64,000 bases of DNA from Sphingomonas sp. M1-B02 (GTDB lineage: Bacteria > Pseudomonadota > Alphaproteobacteria > Sphingomonadales > Sphingomonadaceae): positions 3,211,501 to 3,275,500 of the forward strand of contig NZ_CP110679.1 of assembly GCF_026167525.1 (NCBI RefSeq). The letters run 5' to 3'. The number at the start of each line of letters is the position of its first letter. Within the stretch, counting starts at the first letter, position 1. A program made the position numbers and the translations under genes. Positions 28,650 to 39,529 of the stretch are shown here, one piece after another. The notes beneath the pieces are model-generated. The model saw only the letters and a program-made list of their open reading frames with translations, was not told where the DNA came from and ran no database searches.

Positions 28650-29806
28650 ATGGCGATGCCCATGCCGCCGCCGATGCAGAGCGTGGCGAGGCCCTTCTTG
28701 GCGTCGCGCTTCTGCATTTCGTAGATGAGCGTAGTCAGCACGCGCGCGCCCGATGCGCCGATCGGGTGGCCGATCGCGATCGCGCCGCCATTCACGTTGA
28801 CCTTTTCGGCATCCCAGCCGAGCTCCTTGCCGACCGACAGCGCCTGCGCGGCGAAGGCTTCGTTGGCTTCGATCAGATCGAGATCGGCGATGCTCCAGCC
28901 GGCCTTCTCGAGCGCCTTCTTCGAGGCGGGGACGGGGCCGATGCCCATGATCGAGGGATCGACGCCGGCCGACGCCCAGCTCTTGATCACCGCGAGGATC
29001 GGGCTGCCGCGCTTTTCGGCTTCTTCGCGCGACATGATCACCAAAGCGGCGGCGCCGTCGTTGAGCCCCGAGGCATTGGCGGCGGTGACGGTGCCGTCCT
29101 TCTTGAAGGCGGGGCGCAGCCCGGCGATGCCGTCGACGGTGGCGCCGGCGCGGATATATTCGTCGTCGGCGACGATCGTGTCGCCCTTGCGGCCCTTGAC
29201 GGTGACGGCCGAAATCTCATCCTTGAAACGGCCCGAGCTGCGCGCCGCCTCGGCGAGATTCTGCGAGCGGACGGCGAATTCGTCCTGATCGCCGCGGGTG
29301 ACCTGATATTGCTCGGCGAGATTTTCGGCGGTGATGCCCATATGATAGCCGTTGAAGACGTCGGTCAGGCCATCCTTGATCATCGTGTCGACCAGCGTCA
29401 CGTCGCCCATCTTGGTGCCCGGGCGCAGCGACTGGGCGTGGGTGGACATCGACATCGATTCCTGCCCGCCCGCGACGACGATCGTCGCGTCGCCGGTCTT
29501 GATCGCCTGATAAGCGAGCGCGACGGCGCGGAGGCCAGAGCCGCAGACCTGCTGGACGCCCCAGGCGGGGACTTCCTTGGGGATGCCGGCGTTCATCGAG
29601 GCCTGGCGCGCGGGGTTCTGGCCCTGCGCGGCCGTGAGCACCTGGCCGAGGATCACTTCGTCGACTTCCTCGCCCTTGACCCCGGCCTGCTCCAGCGCGG
29701 CCTCGATCGCGACGCGGCCGAGCTCGTGCGCGGGCGTGGACGCGAAGGCGCCGAGGAAGGCGCCGACGGGGGTGCGCTTGGCGGCGGTGATGACGATATC
29801 GGTCAT
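28631..29806 (-). CDS. Acetyl-CoA C-acetyltransferase (thiolase)
   Basis: The 391-residue enzyme has the nucleophile C88 in VCGSGLRA, the catalytic histidine in [11 protein letters not shown] near residue 348, and the second cysteine in LCIGGGMG near 378. It condenses two acetyl-CoA to acetoacetyl-CoA, the first step of poly-3-hydroxybutyrate synthesis. The PHA synthase and repressor genes lie just upstream, supporting a PhaA role. The length is normal. phaB (acetoacetyl-CoA reductase) is not in the window. Confidence 0.93.
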   Translation of the reverse strand: MTDIVITAAKRTPVGAFLGAFASTPAHELGRVAIEAALEQAGVKGEEVDEVILGQVLTAAQGQNPARQASMNAGIPKEVPAWGVQQVCGSGLRAVALAYQAIKTGDATIVVAGGQESMSMSTHAQSLRPGTKMGDVTLVDTMIKDGLTDVFNGYHMGITAENLAEQYQVTRGDQDEFAVRSQNLAEAARSSGRFKDEISAVTVKGRKGDTIVADDEYIRAGATVDGIAGLRPAFKKDGTVTAANASGLNDGAAALVIMSREEAEKRGSPILAVIKSWASAGVDPSIMGIGPVPASKKALEKAGWSIADLDLIEANEAFAAQALSVGKELGWDAEKVNVNGGAIAIGHPIGASGARVLTTLIYEMQKRDAKKGLATLCIGGGMGIAMCIARD

Positions 29807-29841
29807 GAAGGCTCCTGCGATCTGTCTTTTGACGTTGGCGC

Positions 29842-30909
29842 CTATCTAGTCGCGCGCAGTCCGCTTAGCCAGTCCGCGAGCGGCTGCCACAAAGCGGCGC
29901 GTGCGCGGCCGCCGACGATCATGCCGACATGGCCCATCGCGAGCTCGCGCACCTCGCCGATCCGCGCCGCGCTGGCCGCGGGGACGATGCGATCGGTGGT
30001 GGAAACGAAGGACAGCGCGGGGCAATCGAGCGACTGGGGGTCGACGGTTTTGCCTTCGATCGTCCACCTGCCCGCACCCGGCAGGTCGGCCGAGAAGAAA
30101 TCGTCGAACATCTGACGGCCCGCGGCGAAGGTGAGCGGGGCGCCGCCGTTGGCCCAATCCTCGAGCGCGACGAAGGCGCGGGCCTCGGCGCTGCCGCCTG
30201 GAGCCAAGCGGGCGAAGCGTTCGAACTTGGCGACGGTGCGGGCGGGGTCGAGCTGCCAGAAGCCCGATTGGAGCACTTCCATCGGCACCACGCCGAGCTG
30301 CGCGCAGGTGGCATATGCCTCGTCCCACAGCGCCGAGATCGGATCGAGCGCGTCGCCATAGGCCGAGAAGCGCCACGGCGCGGCGATCGTGACGAGCCCG
30401 GCGAGCGTCGTCGCGGCGGCGGCGGCGATCGCCATCGTTCCGCCCAGGCAGTAGCCGACCAAGGCGGGCGGGCGATCGAGGCTGTGCAGCAGCGGGAGCA
30501 GCAACCGCTCGACATGCGCGGTGGCGTCCTGTGCGTGGTCGTCGGGGGTGGGGGTTCCCCAATCGACCAGCAGCGGGCGGACGCCCTGGCGGCTCAACCA
30601 GCGCAGCAGCGAATTGCCGCGCGCGAGATCCAGCACAAGCGGCGGATTGATCAGCGAGGGCACGAAGACGACCGGCAGGCCGCTGCCGCCATAATCGCGC
30701 AGCTTGGCGCGCCCGGCCGTCGCGATCGCGGGCTTGGGTGGGCGCGGCGCGGGGCGCTCCGCGTCCTGATATGCACGCAGCCCGGCCAATGCCGCGGCGC
30801 GGCGTTCGGGGGATGCTGCAGTCTCGCTGCGCAGCAACGCAAGAAACAGTGGAAGGGGCCGTGGCCCTTGTTGCGATGCGGCATTAAAGGATGCTAGATA
30901 GTCGCTCAC
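29842..30909 (-). CDS. phaC: Short polyhydroxyalkanoate synthase-like alpha/beta hydrolase
   Basis: The 355-residue protein has the PhaC lipase-like box GYCLGG with C154 as nucleophile, an aspartate in STTDRIVPA, and a histidine in AMGHVGMI, which together form the synthase triad. Class I synthases have about 590 residues, so this is the size of a class III PhaC, which normally needs PhaE; no phaE is adjacent. The start is a GTG at 30909, only 14 bases from the divergent phaR start, so both promoters must overlap coding DNA. It polymerises hydroxyacyl-CoA. Confidence 0.82.
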   Translation of the reverse strand: MSDYLASFNAASQQGPRPLPLFLALLRSETAASPERRAAALAGLRAYQDAERPAPRPPKPAIATAGRAKLRDYGGSGLPVVFVPSLINPPLVLDLARGNSLLRWLSRQGVRPLLVDWGTPTPDDHAQDATAHVERLLLPLLHSLDRPPALVGYCLGGTMAIAAAAATTLAGLVTIAAPWRFSAYGDALDPISALWDEAYATCAQLGVVPMEVLQSGFWQLDPARTVAKFERFARLAPGGSAEARAFVALEDWANGGAPLTFAAGRQMFDDFFSADLPGAGRWTIEGKTVDPQSLDCPALSFVSTTDRIVPAASAARIGEVRELAMGHVGMIVGGRARAALWQPLADWLSGLRATR

Positions 30910-30923
30910 GCGCGGGGGGTTCC

Positions 30924-31505
30924 ATGAAGAAAACTGCTACTGGCAACGGTCCGGTCATCATCAAGAAGTATGCGAACCGCCGCCTCTACAACACCGAAAC
31001 CTCGTCTTACATCACGCTGGAACATCTCGCGGCGATGACGCGCGAGGGCCGCGACTTCAAGGTCGTGGACGCCAAGACCGACGACGACATCACCCATAAT
31101 GTGCTCACCCAGATCATCATGGAAGAGGAATCGCGCGGCCAGACGATGCTGCCCGTCAATTTCCTGCGCCAGCTGATCTCGCTATATGGCGATTCGATGC
31201 AGGCGATGGTTCCGGGCTATCTCGAAGCCTCGATGGACAGCTTCCGCCGCAACCAGGAACAGTTCAAGTCCGCGGTCGAGGGCGCCTTCGCCAATTCTCC
31301 CTTCGCCGAGATCGCCAAGCGCAACCTGGCGATGTTCGAAGCGGCTGCGGAAGCGTTCAAGCCCGGGCAGGTTCCCGGTATGCCGGGTGTGTCCGGTGCG
31401 CCGGTAGCCCCGGCTGCGTCCGCGACGGAGAGCGGCGACGATGTCTCCGCGCTCAAGGCCGAGCTCGCTCGACTGCAGGACAAGATCGAAAAACTGGGGA
31501 AGTAA
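30924..31505 (+). CDS. phaR: Polyhydroxyalkanoate synthesis repressor PhaR
   Basis: The 193-residue protein carries the PHB accumulation regulator domain (IIKKYANRRLYNTETSSYITLE region, residues about 12-75) followed by a second conserved helical part (LPVNFLRQLISLYGDSM) and a flexible, Ala/Pro-rich stretch before a C-terminal coiled coil. PhaR binds PHB granules and DNA to control phasin and synthase genes. The ATG at 30924 was chosen because the longer frame upstream runs into the divergent synthase gene. Confidence 0.9.
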   Translation: MKKTATGNGPVIIKKYANRRLYNTETSSYITLEHLAAMTREGRDFKVVDAKTDDDITHNVLTQIIMEEESRGQTMLPVNFLRQLISLYGDSMQAMVPGYLEASMDSFRRNQEQFKSAVEGAFANSPFAEIAKRNLAMFEAAAEAFKPGQVPGMPGVSGAPVAPAASATESGDDVSALKAELARLQDKIEKLGK

Positions 31506-31535
31506 GCGGCGCTGCCCTCCTTGAGAGGGGCGGCC

Positions 31536-32600
31536 TCAGCGGAATCGCGCGCGCAGGCCTCCCAGCGCCGCGTCGATCTCTTCCTTGGTCAGCATATTCT
31601 GCTCGATGACGCAGCGCAGGCCAAGGCCGGCGAAGCCGTGATAGTCGGCGGCAGTGGCGAAGGCGATGGTGGCGTCGGCGCGGGGTTCGGCGCCGCGTAC
31701 CGCGTTGGCGGGCAGGGGAATGATCTCGCCATAGCGCGTGCCGGTCGAATCGGCGACCACCCGCGCCGATTCGTCGACGATCGCGATGCGGGTGCGCGCC
31801 CAGTCCTTGTCGCCGAGCAGCGAGCGATCGGAGATGATCGCCGGGACATGCCCCTCCCAATCGAATTCGAGATAGAAGACGCCGGCGGGGGTGCCGTGCT
31901 GGCCGCGCGGGCGGATGCCCGTGACGAAGACCAGGACCGCGCGATGATCGGACCAGGGGTTTTGCCAGACCGCGTCGGTGAACCAATTATCGCGATGGGT
32001 GCTGGCCATTGCGTTGCGATATTGCGAGGCGTCGGAGAGATTGGTCTCGCGGACGCGCGCATGAGGGTCCGACGAGACGATGACCCTGCCCTGCGCATCG
32101 GCAATGAAGGCGTTGACATAATAAGGCGAAGTCGCGGCGAGCACAGCCAGGCGTGACTCGGCCGCGGCGAGATTTTCCGGAGTGGGATCCAGCGTCGCGG
32201 CGACTATCTCGGCGTCGGACGCCATCAGCCGCAGGTCGATACTGCGACCATAGAGGTGCCGCGTGACGTTCTGGATCAACGCCTGGGCCAGCTCGACCAG
32301 CCGGGTGCCCTCGATATCGCCGACCATCTCGTCGGCGATGCCCGCGCCCATCGCCAGCCGTTCACGCACTTCGGAGCGAAATTCGTGGCTGGCGTGGCGG
32401 GCCTGCTGGGCAAGCGCCTTCACTTCCTGTGCGACGACCGAAAAGCCGCGCCCGGCCTCCCCCGAACGGGCGGCCTCGATCGCGGCGTTGAGTGCGAGAA
32501 GATTGGTGCGCGCGGCGATCTGTTCGCTCGTGCTGGCGAAACTGTCGACCTCGTCTTGCAGGACGGACAGGAGGGAACGGATGCGGCGTGGCACGAACAA
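31536..32600 (-). CDS. Soluble chemoreceptor-like protein with N-terminal MCP tip and C-terminal sensor domain
   Basis: The 354-residue protein begins with the highly conserved tip of the methyl-accepting chemotaxis signalling hairpin ([16 protein letters not shown], residues about 34-49; [13 protein letters not shown] next). A helical segment follows, then a Cache/PAS-like sensor domain (about 135-300, with [15 protein letters not shown]). There is no transmembrane helix or signal peptide. Normal receptors have sensor first and signalling last, so the order is reversed and the hairpin short. It could be a cytoplasmic sensor that joins chemoreceptor arrays, or a derived regulator. Confidence 0.75.
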   Translation of the reverse strand: MFVPRRIRSLLSVLQDEVDSFASTSEQIAARTNLLALNAAIEAARSGEAGRGFSVVAQEVKALAQQARHASHEFRSEVRERLAMGAGIADEMVGDIEGTRLVELAQALIQNVTRHLYGRSIDLRLMASDAEIVAATLDPTPENLAAAESRLAVLAATSPYYVNAFIADAQGRVIVSSDPHARVRETNLSDASQYRNAMASTHRDNWFTDAVWQNPWSDHRAVLVFVTGIRPRGQHGTPAGVFYLEFDWEGHVPAIISDRSLLGDKDWARTRIAIVDESARVVADSTGTRYGEIIPLPANAVRGAEPRADATIAFATAADYHGFAGLGLRCVIEQNMLTKEEIDAALGGLRARFR

Positions 32601-32652
32601 GGGTGCTACGCGAGATTGGTTAATGGGCGGTTCTTGCCGATGCGGGCGCGAG

Positions 32653-32680
32653 CCCTCCCCCCGCGGGAGGGGAGGGGTTG
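32653..32680. repeat. CCCCTCCC-type palindrome, single arm
   Basis: CCCTCCCCCCGCGGGAGGGG forms an imperfect hairpin between the chemoreceptor-like and methyltransferase genes. It resembles half of the elements at 11982-12082 and 37063-37201. Confidence 0.45.
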
Positions 32681-32683
32681 CGG

Positions 32684-33502
32684 TCAGGGCTTGCGGAACT
32701 TGAGCGTCATGCGATCGCTTTCGCCGATCGCTTCATATTTGGCGCGGTCGACATCCTTGAGGCGATAACTGGGAGGAAGCGTCCACACGCCATCGGCCCA
32801 GTCCGCGCTGTCCTTGGGATTGGCATTGACCTCGGAAGCGGCGACGAACCGGAACCCTGCGGCTTCGGCCAAGCGGCGCACGGTGGAGACCTTCATATAG
32901 CCGCTGGTCCGCTCGCGTTCGGCGCTGGCGCCCTCGGGGAGGCGATGATCCTCGATGCCGAGCGTGCCGCCAGGCTTGAGCATCGCGAACATCTGCGCGA
33001 ACGCCTCGGCCGAATAATCCGCCTTGTCGGGGCGGCCGGCGCCCATCCGCCAGTTATGGACGTTGCGGAACGTGAGGACCGCGTCGGCGGTGCCGTCTGC
33101 AACCTTGGGCTGGCCCTCCGCCCAGGGGAAGGCGGCCAGCTTGACCTTGCCATAGACGGCGGGGTTCGCCGCCTGGAGCGTCTGGACGCCCTTCAGGCCA
33201 TTGGGCCAGGGGCCGGCGGCATAGAGCGTGCCCTTCGCCAGCGTCAGCGGCGCGAGGATCTCGGTGTACCAGCCGCCGCCGGGCCAGATCTCGACGACGG
33301 TGTCGTCGGGTTCGACGCCGAAGAAGGCAAGCGTCTCGGCCGGATGGCGATATTTGTCGCGGGCGAGGTTGGCGGGGGTGCGCGTCGCCGCGGAGGTCGC
33401 TTCGTGGATCGCGTGGCGGTGAGTCTGGGGCGCGCCGACGGCGACACTGGTGAAGGCGACGGCAGTGGTGAGCATTGCTAGGACAGTCAGGGTCTGGCGC
33501 AT
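32684..33502 (-). CDS. Secreted class I methyltransferase-like protein
   Basis: The 272-residue product has a signal peptide ([20 protein letters not shown]) and a methyltransferase-like fold with [15 protein letters not shown] as the SAM loop (around residue 70) and RNVHNWRM further on. This matches a family of predicted exported methyltransferases whose substrates are unknown. The export signal is odd for a SAM-dependent enzyme, because SAM is cytoplasmic; it may bind another ligand. The ATG at 33502 is preferred because it gives the signal peptide. Confidence 0.8.
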   Translation of the reverse strand: MRQTLTVLAMLTTAVAFTSVAVGAPQTHRHAIHEATSAATRTPANLARDKYRHPAETLAFFGVEPDDTVVEIWPGGGWYTEILAPLTLAKGTLYAAGPWPNGLKGVQTLQAANPAVYGKVKLAAFPWAEGQPKVADGTADAVLTFRNVHNWRMGAGRPDKADYSAEAFAQMFAMLKPGGTLGIEDHRLPEGASAERERTSGYMKVSTVRRLAEAAGFRFVAASEVNANPKDSADWADGVWTLPPSYRLKDVDRAKYEAIGESDRMTLKFRKP

Positions 33503-33550
33503 GGGATTTCCTTGCCTATCTGGCATTGGCCACGGGGAAGTCTCGATTCG

Positions 33551-33739
33551 ATGCAACCACAATTATGGAGCGGTGCGGCTGCAGCGCTGTTACTAGCAGT
33601 TGCGAGCGGTTTTGCCGAGGGTCGGCGGAGCAAGCGTGCCGATCTGGATCGCGCCGGCTTCATGCCGTGGTCGCTGATCCAGATATTGGCGATGCTGGCA
33701 GCACTGGTCTGCGCCAGCCTGGCGCTGAACTTGCGATAG
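33551..33739 (+). CDS. Small two-helix membrane protein, uncharacterised
   Basis: The 62-residue frame from the ATG at 33551 has two hydrophobic helices (LWSGAAAALLLAVASGFA and LIQILAMLAALVCASLALNL) joined by a strongly basic loop (EGRRSKRADLDR). Longer starts at 33512 exist. The positive-inside rule puts the loop in the cytoplasm. It lies in a gap between two minus-strand genes and ends three bases before the aspartyl protease stop. The function is unknown. Confidence 0.6.
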   Translation: MQPQLWSGAAAALLLAVASGFAEGRRSKRADLDRAGFMPWSLIQILAMLAALVCASLALNLR

Positions 33740-33742
33740 TGT

Positions 33743-34891
33743 TCAGTAGAAGCGTGCGAGCTTCAGGGTGCGCCGGGTGCCGTGGCACAGAGTCAGGCTG
33801 ATCGTGCGGCCCGGAGTGCCGACGCTCCATTCGACGAGGCCCTGGCGATCGACCTGATCGGCGATGTCGCGACCTTCGGCGGCGCAGATCGTCTCGCCGG
33901 GCCTCCACCCGCCGAGCGCGGCCGGCGAGCCGCGCATGACATGGACCACCCGCAGCGATGCGGCGGTAAAGTCGAGGAGCAGCCCGCTGGTCGAGCGGAT
34001 GACGGGCGCCGCGATCGTCTTGCCCGGCTGCAGGATCATCCGGCCCGCGCCGGGATCGAGCAAAACACGATACCGCTGGAGCAGTCCTGATCCGAGCCGG
34101 CCGGCGGCGCCGATGCGCGCGGTGAAGCCGCCCTCGCCCTCGACGCGGACTTCGCTTTCGACCGGAGCGAGGCCGGGGAGGGCGACCGATGGGACCACGG
34201 CGATCTGGGTGACGCTGGCGCCGCCCATTCCCCAGCCGATCGTGGTGGTGACCGGCGAGCCGCGATAGTCGACCGAGGCCCAAGCGGCGCGGCTGAGCGT
34301 GAGCGCGGCGCCGTCGCCGGTATCGACGACGATCGGCCGCAGCCGCCGCGCGCCGATCCGGACTTCGGACTGGTACACGCCCGAGGCGCGGGCGCGGGTG
34401 AGGGGAACGATGGTGCCGGCGAAGGGCATCCGCCCACTGGGAAGCATGCGGAAGCGGCGCGCGTCATAGTCGATCTCGAGCGCGCAGCAGGCGAGGATGT
34501 CGCTGCCGAGGAAGGCATCGGCGCCGAAGCGTTCTCCGCTGGCGGCAGCTATGCCGATCCGTCCGCCCCGGCGCGCGAGGCCGCCGAAGGTGAGCGACGC
34601 GAGGTTCGCCCAATCGACATCGACACTCCCCCCGATCGCGGCGGCGCGCTGGCGGCGATAGGCAATGAGGCCGGCAGTGCGCGCGAAGGCGGCGGTGACG
34701 ATCGTGTCGCTGAGGCCGGTATCGAGGATGGCGTGGGCCGCGTGGCCGTTCAGCTCGAGCGCGAAGCGGATCTGGTTGTAGGGAGTAAGCTCGAATGCGA
34801 CCCAGCGCGCTTCGGTGTCAGGGGTGAGGCTGGTCGCGGCCTTCGGTTCGGCCTGGACGAGCGCGAAAGCAGGGAGGAGGAAGGCCAGCAT
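33743..34891 (-). CDS. Secreted retropepsin-like aspartyl protease with PDZ-like C-terminus
   Basis: The 382-residue product has a signal peptide (FLLPAFALVQA) and two aspartic-protease lobes with DTG motifs at D57-G59 (AILDTGLSD) and D190-G192 (VVDTGDGAALTL). Most bacterial retropepsins have one lobe and dimerise, so a two-lobed chain can act alone, like pepsin. The C-terminal 80 residues (RVVHVMRGSPAALGGWRPG) look like a PDZ domain, as in PDZ-containing aspartyl proteases. It should cut peptides in the periplasm or outside. Confidence 0.82.
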   Translation of the reverse strand: MLAFLLPAFALVQAEPKAATSLTPDTEARWVAFELTPYNQIRFALELNGHAAHAILDTGLSDTIVTAAFARTAGLIAYRRQRAAAIGGSVDVDWANLASLTFGGLARRGGRIGIAAASGERFGADAFLGSDILACCALEIDYDARRFRMLPSGRMPFAGTIVPLTRARASGVYQSEVRIGARRLRPIVVDTGDGAALTLSRAAWASVDYRGSPVTTTIGWGMGGASVTQIAVVPSVALPGLAPVESEVRVEGEGGFTARIGAAGRLGSGLLQRYRVLLDPGAGRMILQPGKTIAAPVIRSTSGLLLDFTAASLRVVHVMRGSPAALGGWRPGETICAAEGRDIADQVDRQGLVEWSVGTPGRTISLTLCHGTRRTLKLARFY

Positions 34892-34938
34892 CGCCCGTGC
34901 TCTAGCGGGGCGCCCAGGCGCGTGCGACTCCTAAGCCG

Positions 34939-36498
34939 TTACAGGCACGCCTCGAGCAACGCGCTGTCGAAGCCGAACATCTTGGCCTTGTCGAGCGTGT
35001 AGGGGCGCAGGCCCATCGAGCGATACTCGCCGAGGATCTTGCCGTCGGCCGACTCGTCGAGATATTCGAACTTGAACAGCTCCTGCGTCACGATGACGGG
35101 GCCTTCCATGCCGATCACTTCGGTGATGTTGGTCACGCGGCGCGAACCGTCGCGCAGGCGCTTCACCTGGATGATGAGATCGACCGAGTCGGCGATCTGG
35201 CGGCTGATCGCCTCCTTCGGCACCTTGATGTCCGACATCATCACCATATTCTCCATACGGGCGAGCGCCTCGCGCGGGGAATTGCTGTGGAGCGTGCACA
35301 TCGAGCCATCATGGCCGGTGTTCATGGCCGAAAGCATGTCGAAGCATTCGGATCCACGAATTTCGCCGAGGATGATGCGATCGGGGCGCATACGCAGGGC
35401 GTTCTTGACGAGATCGCGGATGCTGATCTCGCCCTGGCCCTCGAGGTTGGGCGGGCGGGTCTCGAGCGGGAGCCAGTGTGGCTGCTGGAGACGAAGCTCG
35501 GCGGCGTCCTCGATCGTCAGCACGCGCTCGCCGGGGTCTATCATCTTGGAGATGGCGTTGAGCATCGTCGTCTTGCCCGAGCCGGTGCCGCCCGAGATGA
35601 CGACATTGAAGCGGCTGGCGCCGGCGATCTTGAGCATCGTCGCCATCTTCTGCGACATCGACCCGCCCTGCGCCATCATGTCGAGCGTGATCGGTTTGGC
35701 GGAGAATTTACGAATCGAGATGGCGGTGCCGCGCAAGGAGAGCGGGGGCACGATGACGTTGACGCGGCTGCCGTCCTTGAGGCGGGCGTCGGCGAGGGGG
35801 GTAGTCTGATCGACGCGGCGGCCGACCGAGTTGCAGATGCGCTGCGCGATCTGGAACAGATGCTCTTCATCGCGAAAATTGATGTTGGCGAGCTCGAGCT
35901 TGCCCTTGCGCTCGATATAGGTCTGCTCGGGGCCGTTGACCATGATGTCCGAGATAGCCGGATCGGCGAGCAATTCCTCCAACGGCCCAAGGCCGAGGAG
36001 TTCGTCGACGAGCACCTTTTCGAGCGCAAACTGCTCGCGGCGGTTGAGCGTCAGCTTCAGCTCGGCGAGCACTTCGCCGATGATCGGGCGGAATTCCTCA
36101 GCCAGCTCGTCCTTGGAGAGCGTTGCCGCGGCCTCGGGGTCGACTCGTTCGAGCAGGCGAGGGAGCACCTGTTCCTTGATGCGGTGAATCGAGGCCTCGA
36201 AGCCCTCGACGCGCGAATTGCCGGCGTCGCCCGATTGCGCCTGGCGATCGGCGAGGCGCTGCATCGCATCGCCATTGGCGGCGCTGCCCGAAGCGGGATC
36301 GCGCTGCTCCATGATGTCGAGATCGCCGGAGGCGCCGGGGAGCGGCACGCTGCCGATCGGCGGAAATTGCTCACCGCCCAGTGGAGAATCGGAAGGGCGC
36401 GGAGCCGGTCCGGGTCCCTGCATCGGGCGTGCGACGCCAAACGCAGGCCTGCCGCCTGTTCCTCCGCTCGTTCCGCTGCGTCGTCCGAAAGCGCTCAT
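34939..36498 (-). CDS. cpaF: CpaF/TadA-type secretion ATPase
   Basis: The 519-residue ATPase has a disordered N-terminus (about 100 residues, Gly/Ser/Pro-rich), then the CpaF core: Walker A GGTGSGKTT (about residue 300), LTIEDAAELRLQQPH, the Walker B-like ILGEIRGSE, and MCTLHSNSPREALARME. CpaF powers Flp/Tad pilus assembly. No other cpa/tad genes lie here, so it is an isolated copy whose partners must be elsewhere. The end is close to the aspartyl protease start, on the same strand. Confidence 0.9.
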   Translation of the reverse strand: MSAFGRRSGTSGGTGGRPAFGVARPMQGPGPAPRPSDSPLGGEQFPPIGSVPLPGASGDLDIMEQRDPASGSAANGDAMQRLADRQAQSGDAGNSRVEGFEASIHRIKEQVLPRLLERVDPEAAATLSKDELAEEFRPIIGEVLAELKLTLNRREQFALEKVLVDELLGLGPLEELLADPAISDIMVNGPEQTYIERKGKLELANINFRDEEHLFQIAQRICNSVGRRVDQTTPLADARLKDGSRVNVIVPPLSLRGTAISIRKFSAKPITLDMMAQGGSMSQKMATMLKIAGASRFNVVISGGTGSGKTTMLNAISKMIDPGERVLTIEDAAELRLQQPHWLPLETRPPNLEGQGEISIRDLVKNALRMRPDRIILGEIRGSECFDMLSAMNTGHDGSMCTLHSNSPREALARMENMVMMSDIKVPKEAISRQIADSVDLIIQVKRLRDGSRRVTNITEVIGMEGPVIVTQELFKFEYLDESADGKILGEYRSMGLRPYTLDKAKMFGFDSALLEACL

Positions 36499-36599
36499 TA
36501 CGGCTCTTGATCCCCGTGGTGATGACGGGGTTAGCGGCCAAGGCTTGAGAATATACTAACCATCGGCGGCCCGATGCGAATTGCCGCGGACGCGGCGAT

Positions 36600-37055
36600 A
36601 TGGGAGCAAGGCGCAAAGGAAGTTCGGTGTTGTTGATGCTCGTGCCACTATTGCTGGCCGCCGCCCCGCCCCAGGCGCTGCACTTGCCGACCTGGCTGGT
36701 GGGCGAATGGTGCGAGCAGACCGAGCGGGCCAGGAGCTGCGAGACGTGGCGTGCCGTCGGGAGCGCGATGACCGGCTCGTCCGAGGTGGTGCGCGCCGAT
36801 GGCGAATCGTCGGGGGAGCAGATGCGGATCGGGACGGTGCGCGGGAAGACCGTCTTTACCGCGACGCCCGATGGGGACCCGCCCGCTGACTTCGTGCTGG
36901 TGCGCCATGGCCCGGGCGAGATGCTGTTCGAGAATGCGGCGAACGAATATCCGCAGCGGATCCGCTATTGGCGCGAGGGTGCGCTGTTGAAGGCGGAGAT
37001 TTCGATGCTGGATGGTAGCCGGCGGCTGAGTTGGACGTATCGGCGGGTGAAATGA
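36600..37055 (+). CDS. Small secreted DUF6265-like protein
   Basis: The 151-residue protein has a signal peptide (VLLMLVPLLLAAAPPQA) and a short beta-rich domain opening with LPTWLVGEWCEQ and containing ARSCETWRAVGSAMTG, which resembles the DUF6265 family of small secreted lipocalin-like proteins. Two cysteines about eleven residues apart could pair. Function unknown. It diverges from cpaF and is followed by an inverted repeat element. Confidence 0.65.
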   Translation: MGARRKGSSVLLMLVPLLLAAAPPQALHLPTWLVGEWCEQTERARSCETWRAVGSAMTGSSEVVRADGESSGEQMRIGTVRGKTVFTATPDGDPPADFVLVRHGPGEMLFENAANEYPQRIRYWREGALLKAEISMLDGSRRLSWTYRRVK

Positions 37056-37062
37056 GCGGGCT

Positions 37063-37201
37063 CCCCTCCCTTTCAGGGAGGGGTTGGGGGTGGGTGGCGA
37101 GCGTAGCGAGCCTCCGACGGTCACCACTATAAGCTCCAGTCGAGGCATCGAGCCTCGCCTGAAGCTAAACCCACCCCTTACCCCTCCCTTTCAGGGAGGG
37201 G
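37063..37201. repeat. Paired CCCCTCCC-type palindrome after atpC
   Basis: Hairpins CCCCTCCCT / AGGGAGGGG stand at 37063-37083 and about 37181-37201, and the flanks (GGGGTGGGT against ACCCACCCC) are inverted copies. A smaller hairpin CGAGGC / GCCTCG lies at 37141-37157 inside. It is the same kind of element as 11982-12082 and separates the convergent DUF6265 and atpC genes, where it may terminate both transcripts. Confidence 0.75.
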
Positions 37202-37246
37202 ATGTTCAGGGGCCTCCTCCCATACAGGGAGGGGGGATTTTGCTTA

Positions 37247-37504
37247 TTACTCGGCGCGCTCTGCGAGCACGGTCAGGCCGCGCTCGTTGACCTCGGCGAA
37301 GCCGCCTTCGATGCGGATCGTCTGGGGGGTCTCGCTCATCGAGCTCTTGTAGATTTCCAGCGTGCCGTCGCGGACCGTGGACATCAGGGGGGCATGGCCC
37401 TCCAGCACGCCGAAATCGCCCTCGGTGCCGGGGACGACGACCATATGGACCTCCTCGGAGCGGACGAGGCGTTCGGGGGTGACGAGTTCGAAATGCAGGG
37501 CCAT
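37247..37504 (-). CDS. atpC: F-type ATP synthase epsilon subunit, short form
   Basis: The 85-residue protein is the N-terminal beta-sandwich domain of the epsilon subunit ([32 protein letters not shown]). The usual C-terminal helical hairpin, which inhibits ATP hydrolysis in E. coli (139 residues), is missing. Many alphaproteobacteria rely on a separate zeta inhibitor instead; none is visible here. It ends the atp operon and is preceded by an inserted secreted-protein gene with a one-base gap. Confidence 0.9.
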   Translation of the reverse strand: MALHFELVTPERLVRSEEVHMVVVPGTEGDFGVLEGHAPLMSTVRDGTLEIYKSSMSETPQTIRIEGGFAEVNERGLTVLAERAE

Positions 37505-37505
37505 T

Positions 37506-38030
37506 TTATTCCGCCGTGACGAAGAGTTGAGCGACCACCGTGGGTTCGGGAACCCCGGCCTGGATGAGCTGGACGTTGAGCATCTGCCCGTCGACCCGCC
37601 CCTTATAGGATTCGAGCTTCACCGCGCCGCGATCGCCCGTATTGGTGAGGTCCGCCTTGAAGGGGACCCCCATCTGCGCCATGCCCGATCGCAGCCGGGC
37701 CAGCGCCTTGTCGCGATTGGCGCCGGTGACGACGACGCTGCAGACCTTCTGCGGTGCGCCGCCGAACGAAATCTCGCCGTCGGCGCGGTTCGCGGTGACC
37801 ATCTGCAGCTCGCCGAAGCGCGGATTGGGCGCCTTCTCGACGATCGGCGCGAAGCCGAAGGCCACGAGCCTGGGATTGTCTGCCAGCGCGAACTGGCCGG
37901 CGAGGAAGCGCGGGCAATAGCCATAGGCCAGGTCCGCGCTCACCTGATCGATCGCCGGCTTGACGTCCTGCGTCGCCGCGGCTGCCGGAAGCAGCAGTGC
38001 GCAGGCGGCGAGAGCCAGACGGCGCCACAT
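37506..38030 (-). CDS. Secreted protein inserted between atpD and atpC, uncharacterised
   Basis: The 174-residue product has a signal peptide ([15 protein letters not shown]) and a mature beta-rich domain with two cysteines (YGYCPRF and KVCSVVV). It resembles no ATP synthase subunit. Spacings of one base to atpC and five bases to atpD show it belongs to the operon transcript. It contains [16 protein letters not shown] and a repeated GxVxGQ pattern but no catalytic motif. I cannot assign a function; the location is the oddest thing about it. Confidence 0.7.
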   Translation of the reverse strand: MWRRLALAACALLLPAAAATQDVKPAIDQVSADLAYGYCPRFLAGQFALADNPRLVAFGFAPIVEKAPNPRFGELQMVTANRADGEISFGGAPQKVCSVVVTGANRDKALARLRSGMAQMGVPFKADLTNTGDRGAVKLESYKGRVDGQMLNVQLIQAGVPEPTVVAQLFVTAE

Positions 38031-38035
38031 CGGGA

Positions 38036-39529
<1,494 letters not shown>

